Of a DNA stretch of 64,000 nt, positions 1-7,622 are shown piece by piece. The DNA lies in the NCBI RefSeq assembly GCF_902506325.1, contig NZ_LR732330.1, positions 496,001-560,000 of the forward strand, in the 5' to 3' direction. The notes below the pieces were generated by a model that was given only the letters and a program-made list of their open reading frames with translations, was not told where the DNA came from and did no database searches. The stretch comes from Limnobacter sp. 130 (GTDB lineage: Bacteria; Pseudomonadota; Gammaproteobacteria; Burkholderiales; Burkholderiaceae_B). Position 1 is the first letter of the stretch. Each line of letters opens with the position of its first letter. A program made the position numbers and the translations under genes.

Positions 1-74
1 TAGCCGTCTTTTACGCGAACCACGTCACCCAGTTGACCCAAATTGGGCATTTTTTCAAGAAGAATTACTTGCAT
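1..74 (-). CDS. rplI: 50S ribosomal protein L9, N-terminal part (cut by window edge)
   Basis: Only the first 24 codons are inside the window. They read MQVILLEKMPNLGQLGDVV followed by a basic stretch, the conserved start of bacterial L9, a protein of the large ribosomal subunit that binds 23S rRNA. It is the last gene of the rpsF-priB-rpsR-rplI operon, 18 bases after the rpsR stop. A good Shine-Dalgarno (GGGAGAAC read on the minus strand) precedes the ATG. The rest of the gene lies to the left of the window. Confidence 0.93.
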   Translation of the reverse strand, partial: MQVILLEKMPNLGQLGDVVRVKDG

Positions 75-92
75 GGTGTTCTCCCGTACTGC

Positions 93-362
93 TTAGTGGT
101 TGTCGGTGTAAGGCAGCAAAGCCAGGAAACGTGCGCGCTTGATCGCTGTGTCCAACTGGCGCTGATAATTCGCCTTGGTACCAGTGATACGAGCGGGCAT
201 GATCTTGCCGTTTTCGCTGATGAAATCCTTGAGCGTGTCGATGTCTTTGTAATCGATTTGCTCTACCTTGCCCACTGTGAAGCGGCAAAACTTCTTGCGC
301 TTGAACAAAGGGTTCTGTTGTGGACGACGTCCCTTGCGATCATTTTTACGACCAAAAGCCAT
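93..362 (-). CDS. rpsR: 30S ribosomal protein S18
   Basis: A protein of 89 residues when started at the ATG at 362 ([16 protein letters not shown]), which gives the normal family length. An upstream in-frame TTG at 374 exists, but the GGAG Shine-Dalgarno lies six bases before the 362 ATG and overlaps that TTG codon, so 362 is chosen. The body contains the conserved S18 region with [18 protein letters not shown] and the basic C-terminal helix. S18 pairs with S6 on the platform of the small subunit, and its partner gene rpsF is in the same operon. Confidence 0.96.
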   Translation of the reverse strand: MAFGRKNDRKGRRPQQNPLFKRKKFCRFTVGKVEQIDYKDIDTLKDFISENGKIMPARITGTKANYQRQLDTAIKRARFLALLPYTDNH

Positions 363-387
363 AATATTCTCCAACTATTTCAAGTCT

Positions 388-738
388 TCAACATTCGCGC
401 ACTGCGCAAACATGGAATCGAAGACTTTTTGATTTGTGCGAACGAAGCGCTATAAATCCGGACCAGTTTTTCAGGCTTCCCACTTCAAGGCCGCTGATTT
501 GGTTGGCTGCCACACCCAGCGCGACCGCTGAAACTGTGCACTTCACCATTCTTGGCTTGCTGGCTTCAAGCTGTTCACCTTCGTGTTCAAGCTCAAATTC
601 GCAAATGGGCAAACCTGCCGGGGTATATCGCAATATTGATTTTGCAACCAACGTGGCGGTCAAGGTGAACTGGTTAACGCCAGCATTTCCTTCTTCCCCA
701 AACTTGTTTGAATTTTCCGCTGCTTCCTCCTGATTCAT
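388..738 (-). CDS. priB: Primosomal replication protein N
   Basis: A 116-residue OB-fold single-stranded DNA-binding protein of the PriB family, which helps PriA reload the replisome at stalled forks. The family core starts at about residue 21 (VNQFTLTATLVAKSILRYTPAGLP) and runs to the C-terminus. Residues 1-20 form an acidic, Asn/Glu-rich extension that PriB proteins usually lack. I see no later start codon before the core and no strong Shine-Dalgarno before the ATG at 738, so translation may be coupled to rpsF. The location between rpsF and rpsR is the classic one in beta- and gammaproteobacteria. Confidence 0.9.
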   Translation of the reverse strand: MNQEEAAENSNKFGEEGNAGVNQFTLTATLVAKSILRYTPAGLPICEFELEHEGEQLEASKPRMVKCTVSAVALGVAANQISGLEVGSLKNWSGFIALRSHKSKSLRFHVCAVREC

Positions 739-764
739 TGATTCAGTGTTTTGCGAAGACGAAA

Positions 765-1169
765 TTACTCGTCATCACCCTCGTCTGAATCGGAACTGTC
801 GTCGCTTGAAGACGCTGTGGCAGAAGCGGCTTTACGCTCTTGCTCACGCTGAACTTCCTTCATCATTGGAGAAGGAGCTGTTTCAGCTTTTTTCATCTTC
901 ACGGTCAAGTGACGCAGTACGGCGTCGTTGAATTTAAACGCAGTTTCCAGTTCTTCCAGAACTTCCTGGCTGCATTCGATGTTCAACAACACATAGTGTG
1001 CTTTGGCCAGTTTCTGGATTGGGTAAGCCAATTGGCGGCGACCCCAATCTTCGTGGCGGTGTACTTTACCGCCGTTGGCTTCGATGGTTCCACGATACTT
1101 CTCAACCATGGCAGGCACTTGCTCGCTTTGGTCGGGATGCACGATGAAAGCAATTTCATAGTGACGCAT
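765..1169 (-). CDS. rpsF: 30S ribosomal protein S6
   Basis: A 134-residue S6 protein, first gene of the operon. The N-terminus [19 protein letters not shown] and the segment [20 protein letters not shown] are typical of the family. S6 forms a heterodimer with S18 on 16S rRNA helix 22. The C-terminus carries a Ser/Asp/Glu tail (about residues 119-134), comparable to the glutamate tails of S6 that RimK modifies in E. coli. An AGGAG lies seven bases before the ATG. The promoter and two leader hairpins upstream are listed separately. Confidence 0.96.
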   Translation of the reverse strand: MRHYEIAFIVHPDQSEQVPAMVEKYRGTIEANGGKVHRHEDWGRRQLAYPIQKLAKAHYVLLNIECSQEVLEELETAFKFNDAVLRHLTVKMKKAETAPSPMMKEVQREQERKAASATASSSDDSSDSDEGDDE

Positions 1170-1186
1170 TGATTAACTCCTATGGA

Positions 1187-1228
1187 TTTTCCACAATTGG
1201 AAAAGCTGCCACACCCCCGTGGTGCAGC
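1187..1228 (-). promoter_or_regulatory. Structured 5' leader of the rpsF operon
   Basis: Two adjacent stem-loops precede the rpsF Shine-Dalgarno. One has TTTTCC/GGAAAA arms with a six-base loop at 1187-1204. The other has GCTGC/GCAGC arms at 1205-1228, extended by CCAC/GTGG with one bulged base. In several bacteria the S6:S18 complex binds a hairpin in this leader to repress its own operon. These hairpins sit in the right place, but I did not confirm the known sequence signature. Confidence 0.45.
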
Positions 1229-1243
1229 AGCAGGTAACCAGAA

Positions 1244-1272
1244 ATTATAGTGGGTTTTCAGAAAACAGGCAA
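1244..1272 (-). promoter_or_regulatory. Sigma-70-type promoter of the rpsF operon
   Basis: Read on the minus strand, TTGCCT is followed after exactly 17 bases by a perfect TATAAT. The spacer holds a small inverted repeat (GTTTTC-T-GAAAAC). The start of transcription would fall about 70 bases before the rpsF ATG, leaving room for the hairpin leader. The -10 match and spacing are strong, the -35 moderate. Confidence 0.65.
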
Positions 1273-1307
1273 CGAAGTTGATCCATTGCCCACTAAAACC
1301 TGGAAAA

Positions 1308-2999
1308 TCAGGCCGTTTGGTCTTGCAAGCGCTTCTTTTCCATGTCGCGAAGCTCCCTGCGCAACACCTTGCCCACCGGACTCTTGGGCAATTCCTTCAT
1401 GAATTCCACGTGACGGGGAATTTTATAAGCGGTCATGTGCTTGCGACAATGCTCAATCACCGCCTCGGCGGTCAAATCAGCATCCTTTTTGACCACAAAA
1501 AGCTTCACGGCCTCGCCTGTCTTTCCGTCGGGCACGCCCACAGCTGCCGCCTCGAAAATACCAGTGAGCAACGTGGCGACCGCTTCAATTTCCTTGGGGT
1601 ACACGTTAAAACCCGACACAAGGATCATGTCCTTTTTGCGATCGGTGATATAAAAATAACCGCTTTGATCCATGTAGGCGATGTCGCCGGTTTTCAACCA
1701 GCCGTCCTGCGTCAAAATCTCGGCAGTCTCGCGTGGCTTGTTCCAGTAGCCGCGCATAACCTGCGGGCCTTTTACGCACAATTCGCCCTCTTGCCCAACA
1801 GGCAATTCATTGAAATCATCGTCGCGAATGGTTACCTCGGTGGAAGGAACAGGCAGGCCGATCGAGCCGTTGTATTCCTCATGCAGCGGGTTAATACACA
1901 CGGCGGGTGATGCCTCGGTCAAGCCATAGGCTTCCGACAGGCGGGTACCAGTCACTTTCTTCCAGCGATCGGCCACAGCGGGCTCAATGGCCGCACCCCC
2001 GCCCAGCACCAACTTCACATGTGAAAAATCAACCTGCTCAAACCCGGGCGTATTCAGCAGCCCATTAAACAAAGTATTTACACCCGTCAATGCGGTGAAT
2101 GGCACAGCCGACAAGGTTTTAACAAATGTCTTCATGTTGCGCGGATCAGTAATCAATAGGCAATGCCCACCGACTTTGATGAATACCAGTATGTTCGCGG
2201 TCAGGCAGAAGATGTGGTACATCGGCAGCGCGGTAATGGCGATCTCCTTGCCTTCCTCAATGTCCTGATTCAACCAGGCTGATGCCTGCTGCAAGTTGGC
2301 CACAATATTGCCGTGAGTCAGCATGGCACCTTTGGCCACACCCGTGGTGCCCCCGGTGTATTGAAGAAAGGCCAGGTCGTCGTGAGTGATATTGACTTTG
2401 CGCAGCTCATTGTTGCGACCATGGGTCAAGGCTTTTTTGAAGGTAATGGCGCCGGCAATATTGAATGCTGGCACCAGCTTCTTCACATATCGCACTACAA
2501 AATTCAGCAACAAACGTTTGAAAAAGCCGTGCATTTCGCCCATTGAGGCCAGCACGATGTGCTCAACTGGGGTGTTTTTAATGACTTTTTCAAGGGTGTG
2601 GGCCACGTTCTCAAACACCACGATCACCTTGGCACCAGAATCGCGCAACTGGTGCTCCAATTCGGTGGGTGTGTACAGCGGGTTTACGTTTACCGCCACA
2701 AAGCCAGCGCGAATAGCGCCCAGCATCGCCACGGGGTATTGCAATAAATTGGGCATCATGAAGGCAACGCGGTCGCCTTTCTTCATGCCGGGCAGGCTTT
2801 GAAGGTAAGCCCCAAAGTCACGAGTCAGAGAATCGAGACGCTCATAGGTGAGCGCTGTACCCATGTTGCTGAAAGCAGTTTTGTCAGCGAACTTGCGACT
2901 GGCGTCCTCAAAAATATCCCGAATGGAGGGGTACTGATCCAAATCAACCGACGTGGGTACACCCGGTGGGTAGCTCTGAGCCCAGGCTTTATCTGTCAC
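1308..2999 (-). CDS. fadD: Long-chain fatty acid-CoA ligase
   Basis: A 563-residue AMP-forming acyl-CoA synthetase that activates free long-chain fatty acids with ATP and CoA for beta-oxidation or lipid synthesis. Visible motifs are the P-loop-like YTGGTTGVAKG at residues 214-224, the adenylate motif EAYGLTEASP, the GWLKTGDIAYMD hinge region and a C-terminal lysine motif SPVGKVLRRELR. Length matches E. coli FadD (561). It is followed at 1,308 by the ribosomal operon promoter region and preceded by the FFLEELY gene on the same strand. The neighbourhood supports a role in lipid turnover. Confidence 0.92.
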   Translation of the reverse strand: MTDKAWAQSYPPGVPTSVDLDQYPSIRDIFEDASRKFADKTAFSNMGTALTYERLDSLTRDFGAYLQSLPGMKKGDRVAFMMPNLLQYPVAMLGAIRAGFVAVNVNPLYTPTELEHQLRDSGAKVIVVFENVAHTLEKVIKNTPVEHIVLASMGEMHGFFKRLLLNFVVRYVKKLVPAFNIAGAITFKKALTHGRNNELRKVNITHDDLAFLQYTGGTTGVAKGAMLTHGNIVANLQQASAWLNQDIEEGKEIAITALPMYHIFCLTANILVFIKVGGHCLLITDPRNMKTFVKTLSAVPFTALTGVNTLFNGLLNTPGFEQVDFSHVKLVLGGGAAIEPAVADRWKKVTGTRLSEAYGLTEASPAVCINPLHEEYNGSIGLPVPSTEVTIRDDDFNELPVGQEGELCVKGPQVMRGYWNKPRETAEILTQDGWLKTGDIAYMDQSGYFYITDRKKDMILVSGFNVYPKEIEAVATLLTGIFEAAAVGVPDGKTGEAVKLFVVKKDADLTAEAVIEHCRKHMTAYKIPRHVEFMKELPKSPVGKVLRRELRDMEKKRLQDQTA

Positions 3000-3131
3000 A
3001 AATGTCTCCTTCTTGTAGGCACTGCCGTGCTTCGCAACTGTTTTGTATTGATGGAAAACGATACCGGAATATCAAAGAGCATGGATTCTAATGCACTACG
3101 ATTGTGATGTGTACCTGCCCCGAAGCCGCAA

Positions 3132-3845
3132 TCAAGGAAATTTCGACAAGGTACCTTGTCGAATCCCTTCTAGTATGGACATCTCACGTTCTTGAATCAG
3201 TTGGAAAAAAAGGGTTGGCTTCTCAAGAGAGGCAAACGCATCCAGGCCCTGGCTTAAAAAATTGTGGAAATCCTCTAAATTGGCCTTTTGCGCTGCACCA
3301 CGCGTCATCTTCATCAAAGGTCTCAAAAAAGGCAGACGCATCAATTTGCGCAAGGATTCGCCCACTTCCCGAACCAGCAGAATTTGCCGCTCGCGCAATT
3401 CAAACTGCCCTTGTTCCCGAAAGGCGTTTATGTACAGCATTTCTTTAAGTGAATTATCAGAAAAAAACTCTTTATTACTGATAAATAGGGTTATTTCATC
3501 ATCCAGAAATTCCGCCAAATAGTCCATGTAAATCACTTTTCGCACGGTATCGACTGCGCCTGCGGGCAATAATTTTTCCAGTTTGGGCAACACTCTTTCC
3601 ACCTGGTGGTCTCGCATGCTGACATCATGTGTGCAGTACAGCTGATCGAGGAAAAAACGGCACGCAGCACGCATGCCATCATCTGCAAGCAAATCCTTAT
3701 ATGTTCCCTCTAATCGACTGTTTTGAAATACTTTTATTTCTTTCTTTAAATTCAGAAATTCAACTGAACGCCCCTGTCCTTGTCGAAGGGCTGTGATGGC
3801 TTTCTGTAATTCCAAGGGAGAACTGTGAATATCGATCATGGCCAT
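3132..3845 (-). CDS. FFLEELY-motif family protein, function unknown
   Basis: A 237-residue soluble, largely helical protein. Residues 63-70 (RFFLDQLY), followed by a Cys-Thr-His-Asp turn and an R-D..V.R..PKLEKLLP stretch, match the signature from which the FFLEELY family takes its name. To my knowledge that family has no assigned biochemical role and is found in proteobacteria. No signal peptide or membrane segment is visible. It is transcribed divergently from the Lao-like operon and lies upstream of fadD, so a link to lipid metabolism is likely but inferred. A long perfect palindrome covers its last codons. Confidence 0.7.
   Translation of the reverse strand: MAMIDIHSSPLELQKAITALRQGQGRSVEFLNLKKEIKVFQNSRLEGTYKDLLADDGMRAACRFFLDQLYCTHDVSMRDHQVERVLPKLEKLLPAGAVDTVRKVIYMDYLAEFLDDEITLFISNKEFFSDNSLKEMLYINAFREQGQFELRERQILLVREVGESLRKLMRLPFLRPLMKMTRGAAQKANLEDFHNFLSQGLDAFASLEKPTLFFQLIQEREMSILEGIRQGTLSKFP
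3142..3163. repeat. Perfect 22-base palindrome in the 3' end of the FFLEELY gene
   Basis: The arm TTCGACAAGGT is followed directly by its exact reverse complement, so all 22 bases are self-complementary. As RNA it would form a nine-pair stem with a four-base loop. It covers codons for the segment QGTLSK, ten bases before the stop. No T-run follows on either strand, so a simple intrinsic terminator is not shown. It could be a pause or processing hairpin, or a protein-binding site. Confidence 0.6.
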
Positions 3846-3880
3846 TGAATTGCAATTGCGTCATAAAGCTCCATGCTGTT

Positions 3881-3895
3881 TGCTGCATAGCAGCA
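3881..3895. promoter_or_regulatory. Inverted repeat between the FFLEELY gene and the aldehyde dehydrogenase
   Basis: TGCTGC and GCAGCA arms are separated by ATA in the 122-base divergent intergenic region. A second, imperfect dyad lies about 40 bases further right around TTTACAT and ATGTTAAA (near 3927-3949). Such symmetrical sites are candidates for a TetR-type operator controlling both directions. The regulator gene at 12,790 is a candidate, but there is no direct evidence. Confidence 0.35.
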
Positions 3896-3967
3896 CAAAT
3901 CAGACATGGAAAATAGTCAAAATTTATGTTTACATCCGTTAATGTTAAACCGGAGAGTGAGACAACA

Positions 3968-5422
3968 ATGAATGCCCCATCCAAAGCACACGGCCAAGAA
4001 TTGACAGCAGCAGAACTAAAAGCAACTTTGGAATCGTTAAAGCAAGCTTACCGCATCAATCCCTACCCGGAATGGAACCAGCGCAAAGCCTGGTTGATGG
4101 CGTTAAGCGACATGATTTATGACAACAAGCTTCGAATTGCAGACGCCATTTCTGAAGACTTTGGCTATCGCTCGAAAAACGACACGCTTCTGGCCGAGGT
4201 ATTTCCCTCCCTTGAAGGTATTCGCCACGCGATCAAGCACGGCAAGAGTTGGATGAAACCACGCAATCAAGGCGCCAGCATTTGGTTCAAGCCTGCGAGC
4301 ACTTGCCTGATGCCCCAACCGCTCGGCGTTGTGGGCGTGATCGTGCCCTGGAATTACCCCCTGTTTTTGTCAATCGGTCCCATGATTGCCGCACTGGCTG
4401 CAGGCAACCGTGTATTTATCAAAATGAGTGAGTACACCCCACGCTTCAGCGCTTTGCTCGATGAGTTATTGGCCAAAGCACTGGGTCGAGAAGTTGTGCA
4501 AGTCATCAACGGTGGTCCAGAGGTGGCAGCGGAGTTTTCACACCTTCCTTTCGATCACCTGCTGTTCACCGGTTCAACGCCTGTGGGTAAAATGGTGATG
4601 AAAGCCGCCAGTGAAAACCTGGTGCCCGTTACCCTGGAGTTGGGCGGCAAAAGCCCTGTGATTATTACTGCGCCCACCGCAGCCAATCCTGGCCGCTTTG
4701 ACAATGCGATTGCCCGTACCTTGTCTGGCAAGTCAATCAATGCCGGGCAAACCTGTATTGCACCCGACTACTTGATGGTTCCGGAAGGTTGTGAAGAACA
4801 GCTGATCCAACACGCCAAAGCAATTATTGACCGTCGCTTCCCGGACGGCATTCTGTCCAAAGACTTCACTGGCATTATTTCTGACCGCCACGCCACGCGC
4901 CTGCAACGCCTGATTGACGAAGCTGAGGAACAAGGTGCGCGCGTAGTGTCACTCATGAAAACTGCCGACAGCCCTGGCCGCAAAATCCCGATGACTCTGG
5001 TGTTCAATGCCAAGCCCGATTCCATGCTGATGCAAGAAGAAATTTTTGGTCCAGTGTTGCCAGTGATCACATACAAACGCCTGGATGAAGCGATTGATTA
5101 CATCAACGACCGCCCTCGCCCACTGGCCTTGTATTTGTTTGACGACGAATCAAAAACCCAAGACATGGTCATGAAACAAACCATTGCCGGTGGCGTGTGC
5201 CTGAACGAAACACTGTTCCACATTGCGCAGGAAAACCTGCCATTTGGTGGCGTGGGCGACTCGGGCATGGGTCACTACCATGGCAAATTTGGTTTTGACA
5301 CCATGACCAAACTGAAACCCATTTTCAAACAAAGCCGTTTCCACGTCATGGAAATGTTGTCCCCCCCGTATGACAACAAAATGTTCGCCTTCATGACCAA
5401 ACTGCTGACCCGCAAGGTATAA
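3968..5422 (+). CDS. NAD(P)-dependent aldehyde dehydrogenase, LaoC / coniferyl-aldehyde dehydrogenase type
   Basis: A 484-residue aldehyde dehydrogenase starting at the ATG at 3968 (MNAPSK). An upstream in-frame start at 3926 would add 14 residues but lacks a ribosome site. Motifs are PWNYP (127-131), ELGGKS (224-229, general-base Glu) and GQTCIAPDY with the catalytic Cys at about 263. The family is annotated as coniferyl-aldehyde dehydrogenase, but the order ALDH, Tat-signal small protein, GMC oxidoreductase is that of the P. aeruginosa lao cluster, where the enzyme oxidises long-chain fatty aldehydes. It begins a tight operon with the next three genes. Long-chain substrate is inferred from context. 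Confidence 0.88.
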   Translation: MNAPSKAHGQELTAAELKATLESLKQAYRINPYPEWNQRKAWLMALSDMIYDNKLRIADAISEDFGYRSKNDTLLAEVFPSLEGIRHAIKHGKSWMKPRNQGASIWFKPASTCLMPQPLGVVGVIVPWNYPLFLSIGPMIAALAAGNRVFIKMSEYTPRFSALLDELLAKALGREVVQVINGGPEVAAEFSHLPFDHLLFTGSTPVGKMVMKAASENLVPVTLELGGKSPVIITAPTAANPGRFDNAIARTLSGKSINAGQTCIAPDYLMVPEGCEEQLIQHAKAIIDRRFPDGILSKDFTGIISDRHATRLQRLIDEAEEQGARVVSLMKTADSPGRKIPMTLVFNAKPDSMLMQEEIFGPVLPVITYKRLDEAIDYINDRPRPLALYLFDDESKTQDMVMKQTIAGGVCLNETLFHIAQENLPFGGVGDSGMGHYHGKFGFDTMTKLKPIFKQSRFHVMEMLSPPYDNKMFAFMTKLLTRKV

Positions 5423-5433
5423 ACCGCCACCCC

Positions 5434-5949
5434 ATGAACAGACGTAAATTTTTCAAGCTTAGTGCCGCCGGCCTTTTAATGGCAGGCGGCTTGGGCTGGT
5501 TGGGCAAGCACTTTGCCCAGGTTGAAATTGTGGCGGGCCAATCGGTAGTACAGCCGCAGCACCTGCCCATGCTAAGGGCAATTGCAACAGGCTTGCTCGA
5601 CTCCGCCTTACCGGCTACCGGCCGCGCTGAAGCAATTGAAACGGCAGTGAACACATTTGTGAACGCCAGCAAAATGTTGGCAGCCAGCGCACAGGCTGAA
5701 CTGGGCCAATTACTGAACATTCTCGAAAACCCGGTGGGAAGAAGACTGATTGCAGATTTGGACAACAGCTGGGAAGATGCCACGCCAGCGCAAGTGCAAG
5801 CGTTTCTGTTCGCTTTTCGGGACCATCCAATTCCGGCACTGCAGCCTGGCTATCACGCGCTACACGATCTGATGATGGCTGGCTGGTACGGCCTTCCTGA
5901 GCAATGGGCTGACATGGGCTATCCTGGCCCTCCATTCAAGCTTTCCTGA
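5434..5949 (+). CDS. Tat-signal small subunit of a GMC dehydrogenase (LaoB-like)
   Basis: A 171-residue protein with a clear twin-arginine signal: N-R-R-K-F-F-K at residues 2-8, followed by a hydrophobic stretch with AAGLLMAGGLGWLG. The mature part resembles the gamma (subunit 3) proteins of gluconate 2-dehydrogenase-like enzymes, including an LHDLMMAGWYG segment near the C-terminus. It starts 11 bases after the aldehyde dehydrogenase and ends 24 bases before the GMC oxidoreductase. I infer that it escorts or assembles the signal-less flavoprotein. LaoB is needed for LaoA activity in P. aeruginosa (recalled from the literature). Confidence 0.75.
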   Translation: MNRRKFFKLSAAGLLMAGGLGWLGKHFAQVEIVAGQSVVQPQHLPMLRAIATGLLDSALPATGRAEAIETAVNTFVNASKMLAASAQAELGQLLNILENPVGRRLIADLDNSWEDATPAQVQAFLFAFRDHPIPALQPGYHALHDLMMAGWYGLPEQWADMGYPGPPFKLS

Positions 5950-5973
5950 CACGTATTACCACCCTGAAGACCA

Positions 5974-7617
5974 ATGACTGAACAAGAAATCAAGCCCATG
6001 AGCACATTGGTGCCAGACCTTTTCACAGCCGGCATTGCCAGTGGCTGGAATGCCTACGAAGCCCACAGCCGTGAAATGCCCAAACAAATGACTGCCGACG
6101 TGGTGATCATTGGCACGGGCGCGGGTGGTGGCATTACTGCTGAAATATGCGCCAAGGCTGGCTTGAAGGTTCTGCTGATCGAGGAAGGGCCACTTAAAAC
6201 CTCGAAAGATTTCAAGATGCTGGAATCTGAGGCCTACCCCACGTTGTACCAAGAAAGTGCTGCTCGCAAAACTGCTGACAAGGCAATCAATATTTTGCAA
6301 GGCCGCGCGGTGGGCGGGTCTACTACAGTGAACTGGACCTCCAGCTTCAGAACCCCAGCTGACACACTCGCATTTTGGCAAAACCAGTTCGCCTTGAAGG
6401 ACATGACCGTAGAGGCCATGGCACCTTGGTTTGAACAGGCTGAACGCCGTTTGAACATTGCTGACTGGTTGGTGCCACCCAATGAGAACAACGATATTTT
6501 GCGCCGAGGCGCTGAAGCAAAGGGCATTTCATGGGGCGCGATACGCCGCAACGTGAAAGACTGCTGGAACCTGGGCTACTGCGGCATGGGCTGCCCCACC
6601 AACGCCAAACAGTCCATGCTCGTGTCCACAATTCCGACCGCCCTGCAGCATGGTGCCGAACTGGTGGCTTCGCTTCGTGCACACTCATTCAAAATTGCGC
6701 AAGGCCGTATTCGCACACTGCGCTGTCAGGTCATGAACGCAGACGGCGTCTTGCCTTCCGGCAAGGAAGTTGAAGTCTCAGCCAAGCATTTTGTGCTGGC
6801 CGGTGGGTCCATCAATAGCCCCGCTGTGCTGTTGCGCTCGAATGCGAGCGACCCTTATGACCGCTTGGGCGAGCGTACCTTTTTGCACCCCGTTGTGATT
6901 TCCGCCGCCATGATGGAGCAGGAAGTGCGCGCAGATGCAGGTGCCCCCCAGACCATCTACAGCGACCACTACCTGCACACCGACCCGATCGACGGGCCTG
7001 TGGGCTTCAAGCTGGAAGCACCGCCCCTGCACCCGGTTATTTTTGCTTCGACTCTGCCTGGCTTTGCAAAAAAGCATGCAGACATCATGAAGAATTTCTC
7101 GAAAACGCACATGCAACTGGCCTTGCTGCGCGATGGTTTCAATTCAGGCAGCGTGGGTGGACAGGTGCGTTTGAACGGCGATGGCAGCCCTGTGCTGGAC
7201 TACAAATTAACCCCCGCAATTTGGGATGCTGCGCGCCGTGCATTGATAGCCATGGCCGAATTGCAACACGCTGCAGGTGCGAAATCTACCCTGCCCGTGC
7301 ATGAATTCGCCACACCGGCCAACAACATTGACGATGCATTGAAACAAATCAATCAACTCGACATGAAGCCCCTTAGCATGAAGGTGGTTTCAGCACACGT
7401 GATGGGCGGCTGCGCCATGGCTGGCGAAGAAAAGCTTGGGGTTACCCGGCCGGATGGCCGTCACTGGCAAATCGAAAACCTGTCCATTCACGACGGCTCG
7501 CTGTTCCCCACCAGCATCGGCGCAAACCCGCAGTTGTCCATCTATGGCCTCACCAATAAACTCAGCCAGCAACTGGTGGCCGAGTTGACTGGCCAAGCAG
7601 CCACGGCGCTGGCTTAA
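5974..7617 (+). CDS. GMC-family FAD oxidoreductase, probable long-chain alcohol dehydrogenase (LaoA-like)
   Basis: A 547-residue flavoprotein. The dinucleotide-binding motif IIGTGAGGG is at residues 45-53, a GMC signature GRAVGGSTTVNW follows at about 111-122, a Cys-rich segment CWNLGYCGMGCP lies near residue 200, and the C-terminal region has HVMGGCAMA and a GANPQLSIYGLTN motif expected for the catalytic His/Asn part. There is no signal peptide, in contrast to the Tat-signal protein just upstream. It would oxidise primary fatty alcohols to aldehydes and pass electrons to the respiratory chain. A cholesterol- or choline-dehydrogenase-like role cannot be excluded by sequence alone. Confidence 0.85.
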   Translation: MTEQEIKPMSTLVPDLFTAGIASGWNAYEAHSREMPKQMTADVVIIGTGAGGGITAEICAKAGLKVLLIEEGPLKTSKDFKMLESEAYPTLYQESAARKTADKAINILQGRAVGGSTTVNWTSSFRTPADTLAFWQNQFALKDMTVEAMAPWFEQAERRLNIADWLVPPNENNDILRRGAEAKGISWGAIRRNVKDCWNLGYCGMGCPTNAKQSMLVSTIPTALQHGAELVASLRAHSFKIAQGRIRTLRCQVMNADGVLPSGKEVEVSAKHFVLAGGSINSPAVLLRSNASDPYDRLGERTFLHPVVISAAMMEQEVRADAGAPQTIYSDHYLHTDPIDGPVGFKLEAPPLHPVIFASTLPGFAKKHADIMKNFSKTHMQLALLRDGFNSGSVGGQVRLNGDGSPVLDYKLTPAIWDAARRALIAMAELQHAAGAKSTLPVHEFATPANNIDDALKQINQLDMKPLSMKVVSAHVMGGCAMAGEEKLGVTRPDGRHWQIENLSIHDGSLFPTSIGANPQLSIYGLTNKLSQQLVAELTGQAATALA

Positions 7618-7622
7618 GTACC

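Noticed and set aside
1278-1910. A 210-codon open frame on the plus strand opposite fadD
   Set aside because: Antisense of the conserved C-terminal part of fadD with no motif.
3968-7617. Lignin-monomer (coniferyl aldehyde) pathway
   Set aside because: The dehydrogenase family name suggests it, but no vanillin, ferulate or demethylase genes are near, while all neighbours concern lipids.
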